From contig JAODUP010000447.1 of assembly GCA_025642065.1 (NCBI GenBank), positions 40,001 through 104,000 on the forward strand: a stretch of 64,000 nt of DNA, written 5' to 3'. The translations under genes were made by a program, and so were the position numbers. The stretch comes from Paralvinella palmiformis (lineage: Eukaryota; Annelida; Polychaeta; Terebellida; Alvinellidae). Shown here piece by piece: positions 58,918-64,000 of this stretch (position 1 is the first letter of the stretch; each line of letters starts with the position of its first letter). A model generated the notes under the pieces. It saw nothing but the letters and a program-made list of their open reading frames with translations, did not search any database and was not told the origin of the DNA.

Positions 58918-61382
58918 AACCTATAGAAATTATCGCTCAGTATTCCAGGTAGCACACCATTATTCTCAGGCCTGAAATGTTGTTCTACCACTTGAGGATT
59001 ACCCTACAGACAAATAATAAATAGTATTATTTAAATGTGATGAGTATATTTATTGCTAGAATCAGTAAGAGATGATAAAATTGACTTACATAGTGTGATA
59101 TCTAAAATATTATGACATATCTAGGTCAATTTGGTGTTGTATATATATATATATATATAATGTTTATAATTACTAAAATTCATATTTTTACCTATCAAAT
59201 TCACAAACTGATCATGAATTCCATTTTCCTGTCAATCAGTTTTTCTATTTTGCTATTAGGGCTTAGATTTCATATTCATAAGCCTCCATCAATGCTATCA
59301 CAGACCAAGTTTTCTGAATGTTACATCACTTGGCTGTTTTCGTAAATTTTTACTAGCACCTTATGCCAAATGCATTTCAGCTTTTCATACACAACATCAG
59401 TGACTTATATGAAGATATATGTTGTCAATTGTTTACAAACATTATTTCAGCATACAATACCCAATTTCCAAAGATAACATCACACGGGCAATTTCCACCT
59501 AAATCCTAATTTGCACATAAATTATATAACTTCTGAATAGAGATAGGCATAAAGCTAAAATTGAACGAGTGGAAAAATTTGGTTTCAAGGCTTGTTTACG
59601 AATATGTTCCGTGAAGGTGCAGACTCTTGCAAAACGTTAAAAAACAACAACATTAATGTAAATTCGGTATATGGCACTTCATCTAACTCTTGACTTATCA
59701 CAGCATTACTGACTTACCATAGCATCCTCGTACCAGAGAAAGTAGGCAAAATGTAGCTGTCGGTCGTGCAACAATAACGCTGTATATCCTAAGGACAACT
59801 TTGTCTGCGACCACTGGACAATATCCCAGATCTATGATGTAAACGAGGCATCATGACAAACGATGATCAAAATACTGTTCTTGTGGTCGATCATGTAAAT
59901 ACACTCATTTATTATAATGTTTTCCTTTAGTTACCGGTATATATAATAAATACATGCCTACCAGGATAATATTAAAGCTATTTCTATGAGCCTTGGTCCT
60001 AATTAAATTAAGGGTTGCTCTGTTAGCACAGTGGTACATAATATTAATAGTATTTTGCTGCAAACTTGTAGGATGTGGCTTCAAATCCAACTCATACTGG
60101 TGTTTGTTGAATGTTTTCGTAAGGAGTCACCCCTCCACCATATGTCCCACATGTGACCAGCTGGGTTAAAATAACTACTGTATATACTCGCCTATAAAAC
60201 ACATTTTTTATACTCCGAAATCGACACCAAAATCGAGTGCGTCTTATATGTGGGTCACACTAAAAGGGAAGGTATTATTTAGCATAGTTTAGCGGGAAAT
60301 ACAATAATATTGTTTTTCAACATTAATAATGAATATATGAACAATAAACAAATTTATTAAGTGTGTTTTCTCTGTTGTCTTTCAAATCCAAACTTAATCA
60401 TGATAACCGCCATGATTATTAATGCGATCCTCTAATTAGTGACGTGATCACAAAGACGTGTCATTACTATTGAGATATGTGAGTGTGTGTAATTGAACGG
60501 AACAGTAAATGAGGTCAGGTAAAGAATGACCATAAACGTCCCATCAAAGGAAAACGATTACAGCAAACAAACTCTGTTAATTACTTCCAAAGCTGGCACA
60601 TGGGAACTACTAATAAACTACTTCAAACAGCATTACAGAAATGAACGGACAACAGCAGGCAACCTGAAGCGGCCATCGTTACCTATCGTCACTGAGTGGG
60701 TGAAAACGGCCTGGGATTAAATTGACCCTGCCATCATTAGGCCCCTACCAAATCATTCAAGAAGTGCTCATTCAGCAATGATTTAGATGGCACAGAAGAT
60801 GATGTATTGCGGGCTGAACAGTAGGACAAATCTGACACTGACTTCGACGAAGAAGGCGACGACATGTATGATGACATGATGACACACGAACAGATATAAC
60901 AGATGTTCAGTGAAGAGAGTGATGATGAAGATTTTTTAGTTTTTAATCAATATTGCTGCTTTTGTGCATCTTATACTCAGGTTCAACTCCAGGGGGGTCT
61001 ATTGGTCCTAAAAGCAGGTGTATCTTATATGCAAGTCAATAACTTCACTAATGATCTGATCAGACTAAGTTCTTCTTTTAATGGATGAAATATCCCCCAG
61101 ACCTCGATAACAATCAGAATTCACTCCCATAACATGGATGTTTACAGCACATTACACTATCTATTGCAAGATGTGAACATTCAGCTGGTAGTCAAAGATA
61201 ACAGGATATTCAATGTTAAACAAATTATATAATAAAAGCTAACCTTCTGCTGGATAGTGTGATTGATCTGTTTCCTGGTGTGGCCAATAGATGGCAGCAC
61301 ATTCAATGAGGGTGCCTTCATGTAGTCTGTGCTGCGGTCAGTGTAAATAAAGTGCATTAGTCCAGGAAAGCTATCTAGATAG
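58543..61382 (-). CDS. HPS1: HPS1 C-terminal part (last four coding exons; gene continues past right edge)
   Basis: HPS1 pairs with HPS4 in BLOC-3, the exchange factor for Rab32/38 in biogenesis of lysosome-related organelles. Four exons (61382-61244, 59831-59718, 59003-58921, 58720-58543) join in frame and encode about 170 residues. They match the human C-terminus in order: [17 protein letters not shown] (human YLEDFPGLVHFIYVDRT), [12 protein letters not shown] then [11 protein letters not shown] (human YFLWFENDM), [11 protein letters not shown] (human GMLGGDYYRKL) and [15 protein letters not shown] (human RCYELLALHLSVIPT). The stop is at 58543. The first visible exon begins inside a codon whose first two bases lie upstream, so an earlier exon is missing, perhaps beyond the LINE at 62340. 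A pogo relic lies in one intron. Confidence 0.93.
58721..58920 (-). other. HPS1 last intron, ~200 bp, mostly microsatellite
   Basis: On the plus strand it contains (CA)n at 58759-58783, (CT)n at 58861-58882 and (TA)n at 58883-58915. The (TA)n ends within about five bases of the splice donor. Confidence 0.85.
58921..59003 (-). CDS. HPS1: HPS1 penultimate exon
   Basis: An 83-nt exon, acceptor TCTGTAG, donor GTTGGT. It encodes [10 protein letters not shown]... [10 protein letters not shown] and ends with AG of a split Arg. The donor is followed almost at once by a long (TA)n tract. Confidence 0.9.
59718..59831 (-). CDS. HPS1: HPS1 exon encoding YFLWYEDAM segment
   Basis: A 114-nt exon (38 codons), acceptor CATCATAG, donor GTAAGT, phase 0 at both ends. 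It encodes [20 protein letters not shown]... ending [11 protein letters not shown], aligned with the human WSLIQLARRYLQKGYTTL...YFLWFENDM block. Confidence 0.94.
60015..60105 (+). repeat. Degraded tRNA-like SINE head
   Basis: GTTAGCACAGTGGTACATAA and GGCTTCAAATCCAACTC resemble A and B boxes in the right order and spacing. No body or tail identified. Confidence 0.35.
60184..61040 (+). mobile_element. pogo/Tigger-like DNA transposon relic
   Basis: Ends ACTCGCCTATAAAACACA and (reverse strand) ACTTGCATATAAGATACA are imperfect inverted copies. Inside, [18 protein letters not shown] followed by [20 protein letters not shown] (with frame break) and an Asp/Glu-rich end match the C-terminus of Tigger transposases. 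The DDE core is missing. It lies in the HPS1 intron between 59831 and 61244. Confidence 0.7.
61244..61382 (-). CDS. HPS1: HPS1 exon encoding FPGLMHFIY segment
   Basis: A 139-nt exon, acceptor CTTTGCAG, donor GTTAGC. It encodes [20 protein letters not shown]... and ends phase 0 with IQQK. Only one of three frames is open. Confidence 0.93.
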
Positions 61383-61786
61383 CTGCAAAGGTCAAGTCAA
61401 GGTCAGTACGTACTCTAAATGTTTCACATAAAACACACTGGCAGGATATAATCATATTCAATAATATTCAAAAGTATTAACCATCAAGACATGTATGAAG
61501 TTCACTGAACTAGCTGTTCAACTGTATTATATTCTATCCTCCCATCAGATACTTCTATCAAACACATTTTCTAAATATATAGATGTGTATTCCTTCTAAG
61601 TTAGCAACATATGTTGTAATACAAAATATGTTTGTGACAATGCTTTGTGCGGTAATTATGATTGAGCACTGATAATCATACAGGTAGATATTTACACACA
61701 AGCATCAACTGATGTTATATTGAGTGTGTACACACACACACACGCATTATATATATATATATATAAATATATATATATAAAGTAAA

Positions 61787-61851
<65 letters not shown>

Positions 61852-62340
61852 TTTACATAAAGCCTTTAAAGGTTTGTTGACAGATTTATGACCTTTTAGT
61901 TAGCAATATATACCAACTTACTCATCACTTTTTGGAACTCCCATAACCCATTTTCCAAACAACAGACACAATTCAATGGATGATACCTGTCAGTTTGTAC
62001 AGTGCCTACTGATTGGTACCAGAATCTGCCTACCACTGTAAAGTTTGCTATATGATACAGGTGTACAGAGCCGGGAGAAGGATAATTAAGGCAATACCAT
62101 GTGTTATGAGAAGAAAGTACAACAACAAAGAGGCTGATGGTAAGAAACGTCATCACAGAAGACCACAGTTTCTCACCTCATTGGCTAATTGCAATTTTCC
62201 GACAGCTGCCAGCAACAAGACCAATGTGACCACATGGTGTCTACTGTAGCTACAATTGTGACACGGCGGCTTGAACAGTCGAAACACACTAGGAACAGAG
62301 TTTATGCTACGAAAACCTGTAGACAATCAAACCAGTGAAA
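61383..62340. other. HPS1 upstream intron; microsatellite and one exon-like segment
   Basis: (TA)n at 61748-61764 and 61790-61848. The minus-strand segment 62035-61922 has good splice sites but could not be joined (see findings). Otherwise nothing. Confidence 0.5.
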
Positions 62341-64000
62341 GATTGCTTCAAGATGGCTAAACTCTTGACGCTTTCCTCTCTAAACTGCCGATCAGTGAAG
62401 AATAAAGCCTTGTCAATTGCTGACTTACGTCAGTGACGTCTCGCAACAGCGATATACTGGCTTTGACAGAAACTTGCCTGGGTACTTCCATCGATGCCCA
62501 GGTATTATCTGAGTTGGTACCTCCGGGTTATGATATTCTGCACATGGCAAGACCAGATAAATGCGGTGGCGTTTTGTCCAGGGAGGGATTGGTCTTGAAT
62601 ATAATCCAATCCACTAAGGACGGTATATTTACACAATTTGAACACGTGGAATTGTCCGTGAAAGCAGGAAAGACCCAGATGAGATTGTGTATTATCTATC
62701 GTCCACCTTCTTCTGGACAGAATCGGTTCAAAGCTATGATGTTTTTAGACGATTGGTCAAATTATCTTGACCGCCTAATAACCATACCTCAGGAGGTAAT
62801 TTTACTGGAGATTTAAATTTCCATTTTTATGATCCTACAGATAACAGGCAACTTGATGCTTACGGTCTTGTACAACATGTTACTGGAGCGACTTATATCT
62901 GTGGCCACACGCTAGATGTGATCATTACAAGAAAAAACAGCTCCATGCCAAGGGAAGTCCGTCTATTGTCGACCCATGTCTGTATGATAGTAGAGGTAAA
63001 GACTCAGGTGACCATTTTGTGAATCAGGTCACACTGAATAGTGCGAAGCTGCAGCATAGTAAAAAAGAGATCACTTTCCACAGGCACTGTGCTACTTCTG
63101 TGCCAGATTTCATCGTGGACATCAAATCATCTGCCACCTTATTATGTACAAGTGGCGCTGTAGATGACTTTGTGGAAGTATATAATTTGGGTGTTAAGTT
63201 TTTGATCAATAAACATGCCCCTCTGCAGAGGAAAAGTATAACCCCGAGGCTCCCTGGTATACAGAAAAACTTCGAGAAGGAAAACACAATCGTCAGAAAG
63301 CTGAACAATTGTGGCGGAAAACAAAGCTGGAGATCCATCATCAGCTAAACAAAGAAGATGTCATGAAGTAGGAAAGCTTCTCATGAGATCGAAGAGGACT
63401 TATTATTCAGACAAGATAGCGGAATGTGGGAACAGTAAAAACTGTCTGTTCAAAATCACTAAGAATTTGGTGGGACATAAAGGATAAATCATTCTGCCAA
63501 GCTGTTCATCTGATGAGCACTTGGCCAACAAGTTTAGTGATTTCTTCATGAGGAAAATTACAACCTTTAGAGACAACATTGATAAATCACAAATCTCCAA
63601 TAAGCGACGCTGTTGTGATGAGCGCTGATAACAAATTTGAAGGACAGCCTCTGACAAAACTCAAGATGAGGTACATGATATTATCATTAAGTCTCCCTCT
63701 TGTGAACTAGGCCATTTACTTACATACCTGTTGAAAGAAGTGCTAGAATACCTACTGTCTTTGATTACGGCTATTATAAAAAAATATCACTGGTGGGGTC
63801 CAAGGTTCCACTTTCTTTCAAAAAGGCCAATATTAAACCACTGCTGAAGAAGCAAAATCTGGATAAAGAGGAATTGAAAAATTAGGAGTATATTTTGATA
63901 CATCCCTGACCATGGAGAGACAAATAAATGCAATATCCAAAGCCTGTTATTACCAAATTCGTAATATTGGTCATATCAGGCGGTACATCACATTGAGTAC
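62340..64000 (+). mobile_element. LINE with endonuclease, runs off the right edge (internally deleted)
   Basis: Starts at MAKLLTLSSLNCRSVKNKAL, the first strand of the AP-type endonuclease; then SRNSDILALTETCLGTSID, RLCIIYRPPSSGQNRFKAM, FTGDLNFHFYDPTDNRQLDA and the linker (INKHAPLQRKSITPR). Reverse transcriptase begins (FKKANIKPLLKKQNL) but jumps at about 63870 to a late segment, LGVYFDTSLTMERQINAISK, so the catalytic centre is lost. Several stops and frame shifts. Jockey/CR1 superfamily. Confidence 0.9.

Noticed and set aside
62178..62256. Minus-strand exon ending AAVGKLQLANE|GTGAGA as HPS1 exon
   Set aside because: Only a weak resemblance to the HPS1 GKLKRQL region, and phase 0 does not connect to the next candidate exon.

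Overview
The window is animal nuclear DNA: AT-rich, intron-rich and crowded with transposable elements. The two host genes I can name, DUSP11 (RNA 5'-triphosphatase) and HPS1 (BLOC-3 subunit), are animal genes. The mix of CR1/jockey-, RTE-type and Ty3/gypsy retroelements, hAT/pogo DNA transposons, several tRNA-derived SINEs and long (TA)n tracts would fit a mollusc or other lophotrochozoan. That lineage call is inference; nothing here fixes the species.

Host genes, all on the minus strand. (1) 399-5070: an unrecognised gene with one large Gln-rich exon (3889-5070), a possible middle exon and a basic AT-hook exon (401-701). (2) 19002-43546: a DUSP11/PIR1 orthologue. I assembled nine coding exons by matching splice sites and split codons. 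The phosphatase loop HCTHGLNRT is spread over tiny exons, and the last exon adds a tail of roughly 620 residues rich in Arg, Gly and Asp, much longer than the tail of human DUSP11. (3) 58543-61382: the last four coding exons of HPS1; its 5' part lies beyond the right edge.

Mobile DNA fills the introns and intergenic space. 5161-6703 has hAT-like ends with an 8-bp target duplication and a pogo-type helix-turn-helix relic inside. 9569-10235 is a minus-strand LINE end and 10470-13430 a decayed minus-strand Ty3/gypsy element. 13661-14022 is a SINE sitting in a repeat whose uninterrupted copy lies at 8690-8925. The DUSP11 introns hold LINE fragments (22095-23905, 24990-25570, 27312-27549, 28610-29285), a TTAA-flanked MITE (25633-26218), a SINE with a 13-bp duplication (26632-26981), an RTE-type LINE (30741-32390), a ZNF862-like hAT relic (37051-39290) and a deleted hAT with a perfect 8-bp duplication (39876-40994). 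The gap between DUSP11 and HPS1 carries two LINEs (46092-47370, 50540-52200), two SINEs (48434-48588, 48790-49115), a Ty3/gypsy relic (52340-54507), a MITE (55419-55732) and a hAT C-terminal fragment (57046-57381). A pogo/Tigger relic (60184-61040) lies inside an HPS1 intron, and a LINE with an endonuclease domain begins at about 62340 and runs off the right edge.

No CRISPR array, operon, rRNA or convincing free-standing tRNA gene is present; every tRNA-like segment is the head of a SINE. All transposon reading frames I examined are interrupted by stops, frameshifts or deletions, so none looks autonomous as shown. The item most worth follow-up is the DUSP11 gene with its large RGG/acidic tail.
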